A DNA stretch of 64,000 bases from Bacillota bacterium (GTDB lineage Bacteria > Bacillota > Clostridia > Acetivibrionales > DSM-1351). The DNA is taken from positions 134,124 to 198,123 of the forward strand of contig JAEWCZ010000081.1 of the NCBI GenBank assembly GCA_023390335.1, given 5' to 3'. A model generated the notes under the pieces. The model ran no database searches, had not been told where the DNA came from, and was given only the letters and a program-made list of their open reading frames with translations. Both the position numbers and the translations under genes were made by a program. Positions 44,547 through 53,927 of the stretch are shown one piece after another; position 1 is the stretch's first letter; every line of letters begins with the position of its first letter.

Positions 44547-45686
44547 TTACTTAAATGCATCCTTCATTTTGTCGAAAAAACCTTTTCTCTGCTCGTGGGT
44601 TTCGTCACCGCTAATTTCAGCGAACTCCCTCAGCAACGCTTTTTGTTTATCATTGAGTTTTTTCGGAACCTCAATATTTACCTTAACATACTGGTCTCCG
44701 CGGCCATTTCCTCTCAGATAAGGTATTCCTTTTCCCTTTAACCTGAAGACAGAACCTGTTTGAGTTCCCTCCGGAACAGTATATTTTACTTTACCGTCAA
44801 GAGTCGGAACTTCTAATTCAGCACCTAATGCAGCCTGTGTGAATGTAACAGGAACATCGCATACAACATTATTTCCCTGTCTTGTAAATAGCGGATGAGG
44901 CTTTACACGAATATTTACATACAAGTCTCCGTTTGGGCCACCTTTTAATCCCGGGTCTCCACCACCTCTTAACGAAATGGTCTGACCGTCATCAATTCCG
45001 GCAGGGATATCAATTTTTATTTTCTTTGTACTCCTCAGTCTGCCTTTTCCGTTACATGCAGGACAAGGTTCTGTAATAATCTTTCCTTCACCTTTACATG
45101 CATCACAGGTTTTACTGTTTATAAACTGCCCAAATGGTGTATTTTGTTTTATCTGAACCTGACCTGTTCCGTTACAATGGCTACAGGTTGTTACATTACT
45201 TCCTGGCTTAGCTCCAGAACCAGTACATTTCGAACATACTTCCATTTTGTTTACATTTATTTCTCGTTCAATACCAAAAGCAGCCTCTTCAAAGCTAATC
45301 TCCATAGAGTATTTGATATCAGCACCCTTTTGAGGGCCTCTTCTTGTTTTACTTCTTCCACCAAAGCCTGAGCCTCCAAAGAAGGTTTCGAATATGTCCC
45401 CTATTCCACCAAAGTCAAAATCAGAAGAGAATCCTCCTGCACCGCCAAATCCATTAGGATCTGTTCCTGCGTGACCGAACTGATCGTATCTGCTCCTCTT
45501 CTGAGAATCACTAAGAATCTCATAGGCTTCACTTACCTCTTTGAACTTTGCTTCTGCAGTCTTATCTCCTGGATTGACGTCCGGGTGGTACTTTTTTGCA
45601 AGATTTCTATATGCTTTTTTTAGTTCAGCATCAGATACGTTTCTGTCAACGCCCAATACTTCGTAATAATCTCTTTTTTCTGCCAT
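44547..45686 (-). CDS. dnaJ: Chaperone DnaJ
   Basis: A 379-residue type I J protein. J domain with HPD (KYHPDVNPGDK), a Gly/Phe-rich linker (GFGGAGGFSSDFDFGG), four CxxCxGxG zinc repeats (CSKCTGSG, CSHCNGTG, CDACKGEG, CPACNGKG), and the C-terminal substrate domain. It stimulates DnaK. Start at MAEKRDYYEVLG (45686), nine bases behind GGGAG. About 150 bp separate it from dnaK, including a hairpin. Confidence 0.96.
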   Translation of the reverse strand: MAEKRDYYEVLGVDRNVSDAELKKAYRNLAKKYHPDVNPGDKTAEAKFKEVSEAYEILSDSQKRSRYDQFGHAGTDPNGFGGAGGFSSDFDFGGIGDIFETFFGGSGFGGRSKTRRGPQKGADIKYSMEISFEEAAFGIEREINVNKMEVCSKCTGSGAKPGSNVTTCSHCNGTGQVQIKQNTPFGQFINSKTCDACKGEGKIITEPCPACNGKGRLRSTKKIKIDIPAGIDDGQTISLRGGGDPGLKGGPNGDLYVNIRVKPHPLFTRQGNNVVCDVPVTFTQAALGAELEVPTLDGKVKYTVPEGTQTGSVFRLKGKGIPYLRGNGRGDQYVKVNIEVPKKLNDKQKALLREFAEISGDETHEQRKGFFDKMKDAFK

Positions 45687-45797
45687 CCAATTCAACTCCC
45701 GTCTCATTACACAGCAACCAGCAACCTAAAATAAGCCAGAGCTGTCTTATGTAAGCTTTGGCGTTGTTATAACCTTATGCTGTTATGCTGTTAATGC

Positions 45798-45822
45798 TAT
45801 AGGGGCTTTTGAAGCCCCTATA
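45798..45822 (-). other. Hairpin in the dnaK-dnaJ spacer
   Basis: TATAGGGGCTT and AAGCCCCTATA form a perfect 11-bp stem with a 3-nt loop, 14 bp after the dnaK stop. No U tract follows on the minus strand, so it fits RNA processing or stabilisation better than termination. Confidence 0.6.
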
Positions 45823-45835
45823 CATTATTATATAA

Positions 45836-47686
45836 TTATTTATCATCGTCAACTACTTTATAGTCTGCATCAACAACATTGTCATCCTGTCCTGCTCCCG
45901 CTGCTCCCTGTTGTCCTCCAAAACCTGCTGCTCCAGGGTCTGCTTGAGCGCCTTGAGTCTGTTGATATATTTTTGATGATATATCATAGAAGGATTGCTG
46001 TAATTCTTCAGTTGCTTTCTTTATTGCTTCTATATCAGTACCCTTAAGGGCATCCTTTACCTTATTTACTCCGCTTTCGATCTTTGACTTGTCATCAGCT
46101 GACACTTTATCACCAAGGTCTTTTAATGATTTCTCTGATTGGTAAACCAAAGAATCTGCGTTATTTCTAACGTCAATTTCTTCTTTACGCTGTTTGTCTT
46201 CCGCAGCAAATTTCTCTGCTTCTTTTACAGCCTTGTCAATATCAGCGTCAGACAGATTAGTTGAGGCAGTTATTGTAATCTTCTGCTCATTACCAGTTCC
46301 CAAGTCTTTTGCAGATACATGAACGATACCATTTGCATCTATATCAAAAGTAACTTCAATTTGAGGTACACCTCTTGGTGCTGATGGAATACCTGTGAGC
46401 TGGAATCTTCCAAGAGACTTATTGTATTGGGCCATTTCTCTTTCACCCTGCAATACATGTATCTCAACACTTGTCTGTCCATCTGCCGCTGTTGAGAATA
46501 CCTGACTCTTCTTTGTAGGAATAGTTGTATTTCTCTCAATCAACTTTGTAAATACTCCACCAAGAGTTTCAAGTCCTAGTGACAATGGTGTAACGTCTAG
46601 CAAAAGAAGACCTGTTACATCTCCGGTCAATACACCCGCCTGAATAGCTGCACCAACTGCAACACATTCGTCAGGATTAATTCCCTTGAAAGGTTCTTTT
46701 CCTAAGTATTTTTTTACTGCTTCCTGAACTGCAGGGATTCTTGTGGAACCACCGACTAATAATATTTTGTCTATCTTGTCTGGTGTAAGTCCTGCATCCT
46801 GCATTGCCTGTCTTGTTGGTCCCATTGTATTTTCAACTAAATCGGCTGTTATTTCATCAAATTTAGCTCTAGTAAGTGTTACATCCAAATGCTTTGGTCC
46901 TGTTGCATCAGCAGTTATAAACGGCAGGTTTATGTTTGATGAAGTTACACCTGAAAGTTCTATTTTAGCCTTTTCAGCTGCTTCCTTTAATCTCTGCATT
47001 GCCATCTTATCATTTTTTAGGTCTATTCCACTTTCCTTTTTAAATGTATCAACAAGGAAATCTATTACTCTCTGGTCAAAGTCATCTCCACCAAGCCTGT
47101 TATTACCGTGAGTTGCAAGAACCTCAAATACACCGTCACCAATTTCAAGTATGGATACGTCAAAGGTTCCTCCACCTAAGTCATATACCATTATTTTCTG
47201 ATCGTGTTCTTTATCAAGGCCATATGCCAACGCTGCTGCTGTAGGCTCATTTATTATTCTGAGAACTTCCAGCCCTGCAATTTTGCCGGCATCTTTTGTT
47301 GCCTGTCTTTGAGCATCACTAAAGTATGCAGGAACAGTAATTACCGCCTGAGTTATTGTCTCACCAAGATACGCTTCTGCATCAGCCTTCAGCTTTTGAA
47401 GAACCATTGAAGATATTTCCTGTGGTGAATATTTCTTACCATCTATATCAACCTTATGGTCGGTTCCCATCTCTCTCTTTATTGAAATAATTGTTCTTTC
47501 AGGATTTGTGATAGATTGTCTTTTTGCTACTTGCCCTATCATACGTTCACCTGTTTTTGAAAATGCTACAACAGAAGGGGTAGTTCTATTTCCTTCCGGA
47601 TTTGCAATAACTACAGGCTCACCGCCTTCCATAACTGCCACACATGAATTTGTGGTACCTAAATCTATACCAATTACTTTTGCCAT
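45836..47686 (-). CDS. dnaK: Chaperone DnaK (Hsp70)
   Basis: A 616-residue Hsp70 with the ATPase domain (GIDLGTTNSCVAVMEGG, AYFSDAQRQATKDAG, VYDLGGGTFDVSILEIGDGVFEV in part, LLVGGSTRIPAVQ), the linker GDVTGLLLLDVTPLSLG, and the substrate domain. The tail is Gly/Ala/Gln-rich and ends in an acidic VVDADYKVVDDDK. Works with GrpE and DnaJ encoded on either side; CIRCE/HrcA control of the operon applies. Confidence 0.97.
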   Translation of the reverse strand: MAKVIGIDLGTTNSCVAVMEGGEPVVIANPEGNRTTPSVVAFSKTGERMIGQVAKRQSITNPERTIISIKREMGTDHKVDIDGKKYSPQEISSMVLQKLKADAEAYLGETITQAVITVPAYFSDAQRQATKDAGKIAGLEVLRIINEPTAAALAYGLDKEHDQKIMVYDLGGGTFDVSILEIGDGVFEVLATHGNNRLGGDDFDQRVIDFLVDTFKKESGIDLKNDKMAMQRLKEAAEKAKIELSGVTSSNINLPFITADATGPKHLDVTLTRAKFDEITADLVENTMGPTRQAMQDAGLTPDKIDKILLVGGSTRIPAVQEAVKKYLGKEPFKGINPDECVAVGAAIQAGVLTGDVTGLLLLDVTPLSLGLETLGGVFTKLIERNTTIPTKKSQVFSTAADGQTSVEIHVLQGEREMAQYNKSLGRFQLTGIPSAPRGVPQIEVTFDIDANGIVHVSAKDLGTGNEQKITITASTNLSDADIDKAVKEAEKFAAEDKQRKEEIDVRNNADSLVYQSEKSLKDLGDKVSADDKSKIESGVNKVKDALKGTDIEAIKKATEELQQSFYDISSKIYQQTQGAQADPGAAGFGGQQGAAGAGQDDNVVDADYKVVDDDK

Positions 47687-47744
47687 AAAATAATGCCCTC
47701 CTTAATATATTTGTTAATCGTTTTTGTTTTATTTTAAACTACTG

Positions 47745-48341
47745 TTAGTTTACAACCTTTACCATACTATGTCTGATTACTTTACCCTTCATTGTATAAC
47801 CCTTTTGAAATTCTTCAACTACAATATTTTCACCGTTTTCATCATCTGTTACGTGCATTACGGCATTATGGAGTTCAGGGTCAAATGGATTATTAATAGC
47901 CTCTATTGCTTCAACTCCTAATTTATCGAGACAATCCTTTAACTGTCTCATAACCATTTCTACGCCTTCCTTCAATGGATTGTTTTCCATACTCTCTGCC
48001 GCTGCTATTGCTCTTTCAAGGTTATCTACTACCGGAAGGAACGTATTCACCGTGTCTATTGCTATATCAAGGCTAAGGGCTTCCTTTTCCTTTATTGTTC
48101 TTTTTTTATAGTTGTCAAACTCGGCTGCTGTACGCTGAACCATGTTCTTAAAATCTTCACATTGCTTTGACTTTTCATCAAGCATTGTTTTTAGTTCTTG
48201 GATTTCCGCGTTTACGGGTTCTTCACCTTGTACCTCAGCAGTCCCTGATGTATCCGGACTTTCTGTTCCTTTGTTGCTTTCTTCCATATTCATTTCCTTG
48301 GTGTTTTCGTTCTCATTTTTAGGATGTTTTTCTTTTTTCAT
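47745..48341 (-). CDS. grpE: Nucleotide exchange factor GrpE
   Basis: A 198-residue GrpE: acidic, disordered N-terminus (about 60 residues), long coiled-coil helix (MVQRTAAEFDNYKKRTIKEKE), and C-terminal beta domain (GVEAIEAINNPFDPELHNAVMHV). It releases ADP from DnaK. Start ATG with AAGGAGG upstream, 27 bp after hrcA. Confidence 0.95.
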   Translation of the reverse strand: MKKEKHPKNENENTKEMNMEESNKGTESPDTSGTAEVQGEEPVNAEIQELKTMLDEKSKQCEDFKNMVQRTAAEFDNYKKRTIKEKEALSLDIAIDTVNTFLPVVDNLERAIAAAESMENNPLKEGVEMVMRQLKDCLDKLGVEAIEAINNPFDPELHNAVMHVTDDENGENIVVEEFQKGYTMKGKVIRHSMVKVVN

Positions 48342-48368
48342 TAGCTGAATACTACCTCCTTATTTATA

Positions 48369-49415
48369 CTATCCATTATCTAGGAGTTTAAGAATCTCCT
48401 GATTGATTTTATTTCTTATATAATTCATAGATGACACAACCTTTGAATACTCCATCCTGGTTGGTCCGATAATGCCTATTGTTCCTATTACATGATTACC
48501 TACGCTATAGGAAGCGGTAACCAAACTACAATCTTTAATGCCTTCTATATCATTCTCATTTCCTATGTGAATAATTATTTCATTATTTTTATTTGTGTTA
48601 TTTATTAGGAGGTCAGATACAAGTTTCTTTTCATCAAGTATATTTAAAAACTCTTTTGCCTTATCAACTTCCTTAAACTCCGGGAAGTTCAGAATATTTG
48701 TTGCACCTTCTAAATATACTTCCGGCTTATCAATTGTCTTAATTAAATCCTCTATTCCGTCCAAGAGGGGTTTAATTAAGCCATAAGGCAATGCAGTAAG
48801 TTTTTCAAACTTTTCATTTAATATATCCGATTTGAGCATTTCCAGAGTAAATCCTTTTAACTGCTCGTTTAGCATATTAGAAATCTGAATCAAGAAATCT
48901 GGTGTAACACTTTCGGGTATCCTAATAAGATTATTTCTGACAATATTAGAATCAGTTACAATAATCACCAATGCTTTTCCTGGCTCTATAGGCACCACCT
49001 GAACAGCTTTTAGTACACTCTGTTTCATATGAGGGGTTACCGCTATAGAAGTATATTTTGTGAACTTGGACATAACCGCCGATGCATTCCTTATGAGCTG
49101 ACTAAGTTCGTTTATACGAATGTTCATATCATTTCGAATTTTCTCTATTTCACTTTCAGTTAATTCATTTATTTTCATCAGCTGATCAACATAAAGCCTG
49201 TACCCTTTATCAGAAGGAACTCTGCCCGCCGATGTGTATGGCTGTTCCAACAATCCCATTTCCTCGAGGTCAGCCATTTCATTTCTGATTGTAGCCGAAC
49301 TTAAACCAAGTTCATGCTTCTTGGCAATAGTTCTCGATCCTACAGGTTCAGCCGAGTAAATATAATCATCTATAATTGCTTGTAATATTTTCAATTTTCT
49401 ATCGTCAAGTAGCAT
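48369..49415 (-). CDS. hrcA: Heat-inducible transcription repressor HrcA
   Basis: A 348-residue repressor: winged helix MLLDDRKLKILQAIIDDYI, EPVGSRTIAKKHELGLSSATIRNEMADLEEMGLLEQPYTSAGRVPSDKGYR (quoted only in part here as SSATIRNEMADLEE), and the C-terminal GAF-like domain (IGIIGPTRMEYSKV). Start chosen at 49415, behind GAGGGGTG; an in-frame codon at 49439 would place the start inside the CIRCE operator. It binds CIRCE just upstream and represses its own operon together with grpE, dnaK and dnaJ. Confidence 0.95.
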   Translation of the reverse strand: MLLDDRKLKILQAIIDDYIYSAEPVGSRTIAKKHELGLSSATIRNEMADLEEMGLLEQPYTSAGRVPSDKGYRLYVDQLMKINELTESEIEKIRNDMNIRINELSQLIRNASAVMSKFTKYTSIAVTPHMKQSVLKAVQVVPIEPGKALVIIVTDSNIVRNNLIRIPESVTPDFLIQISNMLNEQLKGFTLEMLKSDILNEKFEKLTALPYGLIKPLLDGIEDLIKTIDKPEVYLEGATNILNFPEFKEVDKAKEFLNILDEKKLVSDLLINNTNKNNEIIIHIGNENDIEGIKDCSLVTASYSVGNHVIGTIGIIGPTRMEYSKVVSSMNYIRNKINQEILKLLDNG

Positions 49416-49432
49416 TATAATCACCCCTCTTG

Positions 49433-49459
49433 TTAGCACTCTTTAATGTTGAGTGCTAA
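49433..49459 (-). promoter_or_regulatory. CIRCE operator
   Basis: A perfect TTAGCACTC, 9-bp spacer, GAGTGCTAA inverted repeat, the consensus HrcA operator. It lies between the promoter and the hrcA start codon. Confidence 0.97.
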
Positions 49460-49469
49460 TTATATACTA

Positions 49470-49498
49470 AAAATAACATTAGCAAATTTGTTTGTCAA
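49470..49498 (-). promoter_or_regulatory. Sigma-A promoter of hrcA operon
   Basis: TTGACA (49493-49498), 17-bp spacer and TATTTT (49470-49475) on the minus strand, immediately upstream of CIRCE. A second -10-like TATAAT overlaps the edge of the operator. Confidence 0.65.
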
Positions 49499-49540
49499 GT
49501 ATTTTTCTTGTAATATTCGGTAATAAAATTATTAAATACT

Positions 49541-49584
49541 AAAAGACCCTGCACAGAAAATATTATTCCGATACAAGGCCTTTT
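49541..49584 (-). terminator. Terminator after DUF-type membrane protein gene
   Basis: In the minus-strand RNA AAAAGGCCTTG pairs with CAGGGTCTTTT (11 bp, two G-U) and ends in UUUU. It separates the membrane-protein gene from the hrcA promoter. Confidence 0.6.
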
Positions 49585-49604
49585 TATTTAGGTAAGATAG
49601 TATT

Positions 49605-50474
49605 TTAAATTCCGCCGTTCATTTCTCTATAGTACTCCGGACAAGCATACTTGCCTGATTTTTCACGGTATATTTCAAAGAAAAATACAATTGTTATAAA
49701 TTGAGCAAGATTTGATACTATGGATGATACAGCTCCTCCAATAATAGGAATCCATCCGACCACCATCCCTATTATTGACCCTGCTATCATTCCAAAAATA
49801 GATATAAGAATACTCATGCCCATAATCTTCCAAAAACTACCTGACACATAACGGAAGGAATTTTTCAGTCCAGTCAATACATCAGTATCTTCTACACAAA
49901 CTGCCGTAAACCACAGTGAAGTGTATACACTAAGTGCTATACAAGCAGCTATCAAAGCCAGAGTAAACAGAACCAATAATATGGCTCCTGCAACGTTGGA
50001 AACCGCTGTTACTACAACTATTGCTATTGCAACGAGTATACAATAAGCAATTGCCAATCCTATCCAAAGAGCAATTTTTAATAAACCGTAGAGTATATAT
50101 CTTCCTATATACTTTGTAATGGAAGGTGTCATATCACTAAGAGTTGATTTTCCTGTCTCATACTTTTTATTTATCATTCCATATGTTGCAGGATAAACCA
50201 GTATAGATAAAACCAGAGTCAAAACTGTTGAAATTACCATACTTATAATCATTGCAGGCCCATACAAACTGAGGAACATATTGTACGTTGGAATAAATTG
50301 TCCACTATAGTCCATCATCTGATCAAATATCTGTTCAAAATTCTTAATATTAAATAAAAATCCTAAGGCCCCCACACCCATAATCATACTCGGTATTGCC
50401 ATAGCAATTAGCAACGGAAGCGTGATTATAAAGTTCTTAAAAGTAAACTTAAAAGCGTTCTCAAGGTATCTCAT
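49605..50474 (-). CDS. Polytopic membrane protein, function unknown
   Basis: A 289-residue protein with about six hydrophobic helices, beginning MRYLENAFKFTFKNFIITLP and with a repeated pattern GLKNSFRYVSGSFWKIMGMS typical of DUF4013/DUF975-like integral membrane proteins. GGGAGG lies seven bases before the ATG. There are no catalytic motifs. It is 50 bp downstream of the aminotransferase gene and may share its transcript. Confidence 0.7.
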   Translation of the reverse strand: MRYLENAFKFTFKNFIITLPLLIAMAIPSMIMGVGALGFLFNIKNFEQIFDQMMDYSGQFIPTYNMFLSLYGPAMIISMVISTVLTLVLSILVYPATYGMINKKYETGKSTLSDMTPSITKYIGRYILYGLLKIALWIGLAIAYCILVAIAIVVVTAVSNVAGAILLVLFTLALIAACIALSVYTSLWFTAVCVEDTDVLTGLKNSFRYVSGSFWKIMGMSILISIFGMIAGSIIGMVVGWIPIIGGAVSSIVSNLAQFITIVFFFEIYREKSGKYACPEYYREMNGGI

Positions 50475-50524
50475 ACCTGACCTCCCAATTTTCTTGACAA
50501 AATAATTTAATTTACTATTCCTAA

Positions 50525-51361
50525 TTATTTCTTACTATTGCTTTCAATGTATGCAGATATAAGGCTGTTATAGCCTTTCATCACATTTCTTGTTACAGTG
50601 TTCTGTGATGAATTCAATATACATTCGTCTATAGTATTTAATGGCATTGCATTAATTGATGTACCAGTTATAAAAGCTGCATCAAAATTACATAGCTGTT
50701 CAATACCAATCAATGTTTCTATAACTTCGTAACCTAGTTTAACACAAACGTCAATTATATATTGTCTAGTAATACCCTTCAATATATATTCTTCAGGAGA
50801 TGTATAAATCTTGTCACCTTTTACAAAAAACACATTAGATTTTCCACCCTCTGTTATTTTATCGTTGTCATCTACCAATAGCACTTCAAAAGCATTATTT
50901 TCTTCTACAACACGCTTGATCTCAGCCTTGTATGAAGTATTTATCATTTTTATGTTGGGGTTGCTTCTCTTGAGCTTTATGGTACAGCATTTTACACCTC
51001 TATCATATTCCTCTTGTGGAGGGTAGTAGAATTTGTTTATATGCAATATTGTAAACTGCTCTTTTTCATAGAGAAGTACCAACACTTTTACATTGCAATC
51101 CGATAAATTATTGAGCTCACATATTTCAGTAATTTGAGCTTTCAAATCCTTTTTTGTGATTTCCAATTCATTTTTAGTCTTTAGTACGGAACTTTTAAGA
51201 CGTGTAAAGTGGTCATCATAAAACAGCGGGATACCCTTTATTATGCGTATAACTTCATAACAAGCCGTATACTTTTCATCTGAATATTTATTCAGTGCTT
51301 CAGAAGGAAAAACTTCTCCGTTTATAATACACTTTGTACTTATGTTATCTTCAAATGTCAT
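50525..51361 (-). CDS. Class IV PLP-dependent aminotransferase (ADC lyase / BCAT superfamily)
   Basis: A 278-residue fold-type IV PLP enzyme. The PLP lysine is K145 in NTSYKAEIKR; Glu and Asn of the EGGKSNVFFVK motif and the ILKGITRQYIIDVC segment are present, as is ITGTSINAMPL near the C-terminus. Members are branched-chain aminotransferases, D-amino acid aminotransferases or aminodeoxychorismate lyases. Divergence from BCAT-length proteins (about 340) favours the last two, but the substrate cannot be fixed. Confidence 0.82.
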   Translation of the reverse strand: MTFEDNISTKCIINGEVFPSEALNKYSDEKYTACYEVIRIIKGIPLFYDDHFTRLKSSVLKTKNELEITKKDLKAQITEICELNNLSDCNVKVLVLLYEKEQFTILHINKFYYPPQEEYDRGVKCCTIKLKRSNPNIKMINTSYKAEIKRVVEENNAFEVLLVDDNDKITEGGKSNVFFVKGDKIYTSPEEYILKGITRQYIIDVCVKLGYEVIETLIGIEQLCNFDAAFITGTSINAMPLNTIDECILNSSQNTVTRNVMKGYNSLISAYIESNSKK

Positions 51362-51449
51362 TTTTTTGCCCCTTTTGCTAATGAATTATAGAATGTAGTG
51401 CTTATATATTTTTCCAATACATTCTTAATTATATAACAGCCTTAACAAA

Positions 51450-52040
51450 TTAATCAATCTCATCAAGGGACAAATTGAAGCTTGGAATGAATTTCTCCAT
51501 AAAATACCTGACCTCAGGCAGATTAATCTCTTCTATTGTTTGAAGAATGGTTTCACGGGCTTTTTTGAATTCGTTGTTCCCTGCCTTTACTTCTTCTATA
51601 CATTTTATATAGGCAGAAATTCTATCAGCTGCCTTTACAAGTTTCCAACAATTCATATCGTCCGGATTTTTAAAGAATAAAGAATAATATTCATCTGCCA
51701 TTTCTTCTGGCAGCATTGATATGATTTTCTCCTTTGATATATCTTCGATATCTTTGTAAATTTTACTTATTTGTGGGTTATAATATTTTATTGGAGTAGG
51801 CATATCCCCAGTTATTATTTCATTGCAGTCATGAAACATAGCAAGTATTGCTACTCTCTCCGGATTTACTTCTCCGTCGAAATATGTGTTTTTGATAACT
51901 GCCAGACCGTGTGCAATTATAGCAACCTGCAGACTGTGCTCCTGTATATTTTCAGTATACGTGTTGCGCATAAGTCCCCATCTATTTATATACTTCATTC
52001 TAGAGAGAAATGCAAAAAAATGAAAGTTTTTATCATCCAT
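51450..52040 (-). CDS. YfbR-like 5'-deoxynucleotidase (HD domain)
   Basis: A 196-residue HD-domain phosphohydrolase: EHSLQVAIIAHGL, HDCNEIITGDMPTPIKYYNP and the later KAADRISAYIKCIEE segment match YfbR, which removes phosphate from deoxynucleoside 5'-monophosphates. The ATG at 52040 lies behind AGGTGA; it begins nine bases after the dGTPase stop. Coupled with a dNTPase gene, it could complete degradation of dNTPs to nucleosides. Confidence 0.85.
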   Translation of the reverse strand: MDDKNFHFFAFLSRMKYINRWGLMRNTYTENIQEHSLQVAIIAHGLAVIKNTYFDGEVNPERVAILAMFHDCNEIITGDMPTPIKYYNPQISKIYKDIEDISKEKIISMLPEEMADEYYSLFFKNPDDMNCWKLVKAADRISAYIKCIEEVKAGNNEFKKARETILQTIEEINLPEVRYFMEKFIPSFNLSLDEID

Positions 52041-52048
52041 ATTTTCAC

Positions 52049-53194
52049 CTACATCCAATATATTTCTTCAAAGCAGCTTTGTGCAAACTGGTCTGTCATG
52101 CCTGCTATAAAGTCAATCACTTTCTGTGCATCACTTTCAGACTTATCGTATGCCTTGTCTGCTATAAAGTTATAAAACATTCTGTAAACCTTATTTTCAT
52201 TTAACTGTAGCCTTTCAAAATCTGCCAGACTGTTGAGAAGACTATCAAACAAGCCTTCCAAAGTGTTTTCAGCAATTTTTTCATATCGTGTAATCTTATC
52301 GGCCTTGTAAATCAGTCTTACATTCTCATTTATAAGTTTTTCAAGTGCCTGGCCTTTTGCCGGGCTAAGTTGAATACAATCCTTGCCATAGCTATTCTCA
52401 ACCAAATCGCAAACCAGAGTATTTATTATTTCCCCATTTGTGTTTCCCAACTCATTTCTTATATCCATGGGTATATCGTGCATATTCATAAGTTTGACAC
52501 GTACAGCATCCTCAATATCCCTTCCGACATATGCTATTTTATCCACCAGTCTTACAACGCAGGCTTCAAGAGTATACGGAAGATGACCTCTGTCTTTCAC
52601 GTCATGCAGAGATTGAGGTGTTTTCTCTAAATCTCTTCGTAAAGAGTATTCATTATATTTTTCGCCGCAGTGTGAGACTATTCCGTCCTTAACCTCGAAA
52701 GTAAGATTTAGACCGCATCTTTCATGAATTTTCTCTTTTGATATACGTGTTGCAAGCTTTTCGACAACTCTGAGGCTGTGAAGTTCATGCTTAAAACCGC
52801 TTTCTTTATTTACTTTCTTCATGCATTTATCTAATACACGTTCTCCACTGTGACCGAATGGTGCATGCCCCAGATCATGTCCTAAAGCTATTGCATAAGT
52901 AAGGTCCTGATTAAGATTGAGGGTTCTGGCTATAGTTACAGCTATTGAGCCTACGTTTAGTACGTGTTCCATCCGTGTACATATGTGGTCGTTCTTTGCA
53001 TTAAAAAACACCTGTGTTTTGTGCCTAAGTCTTCTAAACTCCATGGAGTACAGGATTCTGTTTCCATCCCGCTCATAATCTGTCCTTATAGGACATTTCT
53101 CTTCATCGATTATCCTGCCAAAAGAATTAACACTTTTAGCTGCATAAGAACTCAACAAATCCTCCTGCTGCTCTCTTAACTGCCTCCATACCAT
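52049..53194 (-). CDS. dgt: Deoxyguanosinetriphosphate triphosphohydrolase-like protein
   Basis: A 381-residue HD-domain dNTPase: RRLRHKTQVF, HTR-type RMEHVLNVGSIAVTIAR, and the metal site ALGHDLGHAPFGHSGE. These enzymes split dNTPs into nucleoside and triphosphate. GGAGG nine bases upstream supports the start. The next gene on the strand is a YfbR-like nucleotidase. Confidence 0.9.
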   Translation of the reverse strand: MVWRQLREQQEDLLSSYAAKSVNSFGRIIDEEKCPIRTDYERDGNRILYSMEFRRLRHKTQVFFNAKNDHICTRMEHVLNVGSIAVTIARTLNLNQDLTYAIALGHDLGHAPFGHSGERVLDKCMKKVNKESGFKHELHSLRVVEKLATRISKEKIHERCGLNLTFEVKDGIVSHCGEKYNEYSLRRDLEKTPQSLHDVKDRGHLPYTLEACVVRLVDKIAYVGRDIEDAVRVKLMNMHDIPMDIRNELGNTNGEIINTLVCDLVENSYGKDCIQLSPAKGQALEKLINENVRLIYKADKITRYEKIAENTLEGLFDSLLNSLADFERLQLNENKVYRMFYNFIADKAYDKSESDAQKVIDFIAGMTDQFAQSCFEEIYWM

Positions 53195-53269
53195 ATAAAC
53201 ACACCTCCGGCCTTTAACTCTAATATACCATATTCTTGCAGGAAAGTATGCATTACATTTTTAAGCTAG

Positions 53270-53785
53270 TTACCACTGTTTCCTTGTTTTCCTACCACTT
53301 ACAAATATAGCAATACCTGCTGCAATTAGTGCAACCGGAATGAAAAGGCTTGGTTTTACAAATGTCAACACTGTGTTAAAGAACATGCATGCAAAGAAGA
53401 ATGCAGAAACACCTGCAATTATCAAACTCGCTATCAACAAACCCTTTTCTCTGTTTGAAAACAGATACATCTGAAATAATCCAACAGCTATAGATAATAT
53501 ATATACGGGCCATGTAAAGGCGGCAAAATACCAATTTGTTGCAACCTCGAACATAAAAAGCAGTCCGACAGTCGTAATGATTCCTCCGGGTATGAGTAAT
53601 CCTGGGTTCCTTCCTGTTATAAAATAACTGAATTCAAAAGTTAATCCAAACAGAAGTACTAAAAACACCCAGAAGTCGCCAGTGTTTAAATCCAGAAATT
53701 CTATACCAAACAGCGTTTTTAAAACCAGCAACAAAGCACCAACTGCTATGAGCAATGTACCTATTAAAGAATAATTTTTTTTCAT
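53270..53785 (-). CDS. Small polytopic membrane protein (LiaF/DUF5668-like)
   Basis: A 171-residue protein with about five helices in pairs, starting MKKNYSLIGTLLIAVGALLL; the repeated two-helix units resemble the TM region of LiaF/DUF5668 proteins. No soluble domain is present. GAGAGGG precedes the ATG. A lone gene divergent from the YiiX-like gene. Function unknown. Confidence 0.65.
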   Translation of the reverse strand: MKKNYSLIGTLLIAVGALLLVLKTLFGIEFLDLNTGDFWVFLVLLFGLTFEFSYFITGRNPGLLIPGGIITTVGLLFMFEVATNWYFAAFTWPVYILSIAVGLFQMYLFSNREKGLLIASLIIAGVSAFFFACMFFNTVLTFVKPSLFIPVALIAAGIAIFVSGRKTRKQW

Positions 53786-53927
53786 AATATACCCTCTCTT
53801 TTTTTATTGGTAGTCATTTATTAATTACATTGATTATACATAATTTTGTTATTTTTTGTCTGACTCTTTTAAGTATGAATTTTATTTTTTCATCTGGAAA
53901 TAATATACCTATTATTCAAAAACAGGA

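Noticed and set aside
45798..45822. dnaK-dnaJ hairpin as a true terminator
   Set aside because: No U tract follows on the transcribed strand and dnaJ-prmA-rsmE have no clear promoter of their own, so read-through is needed.
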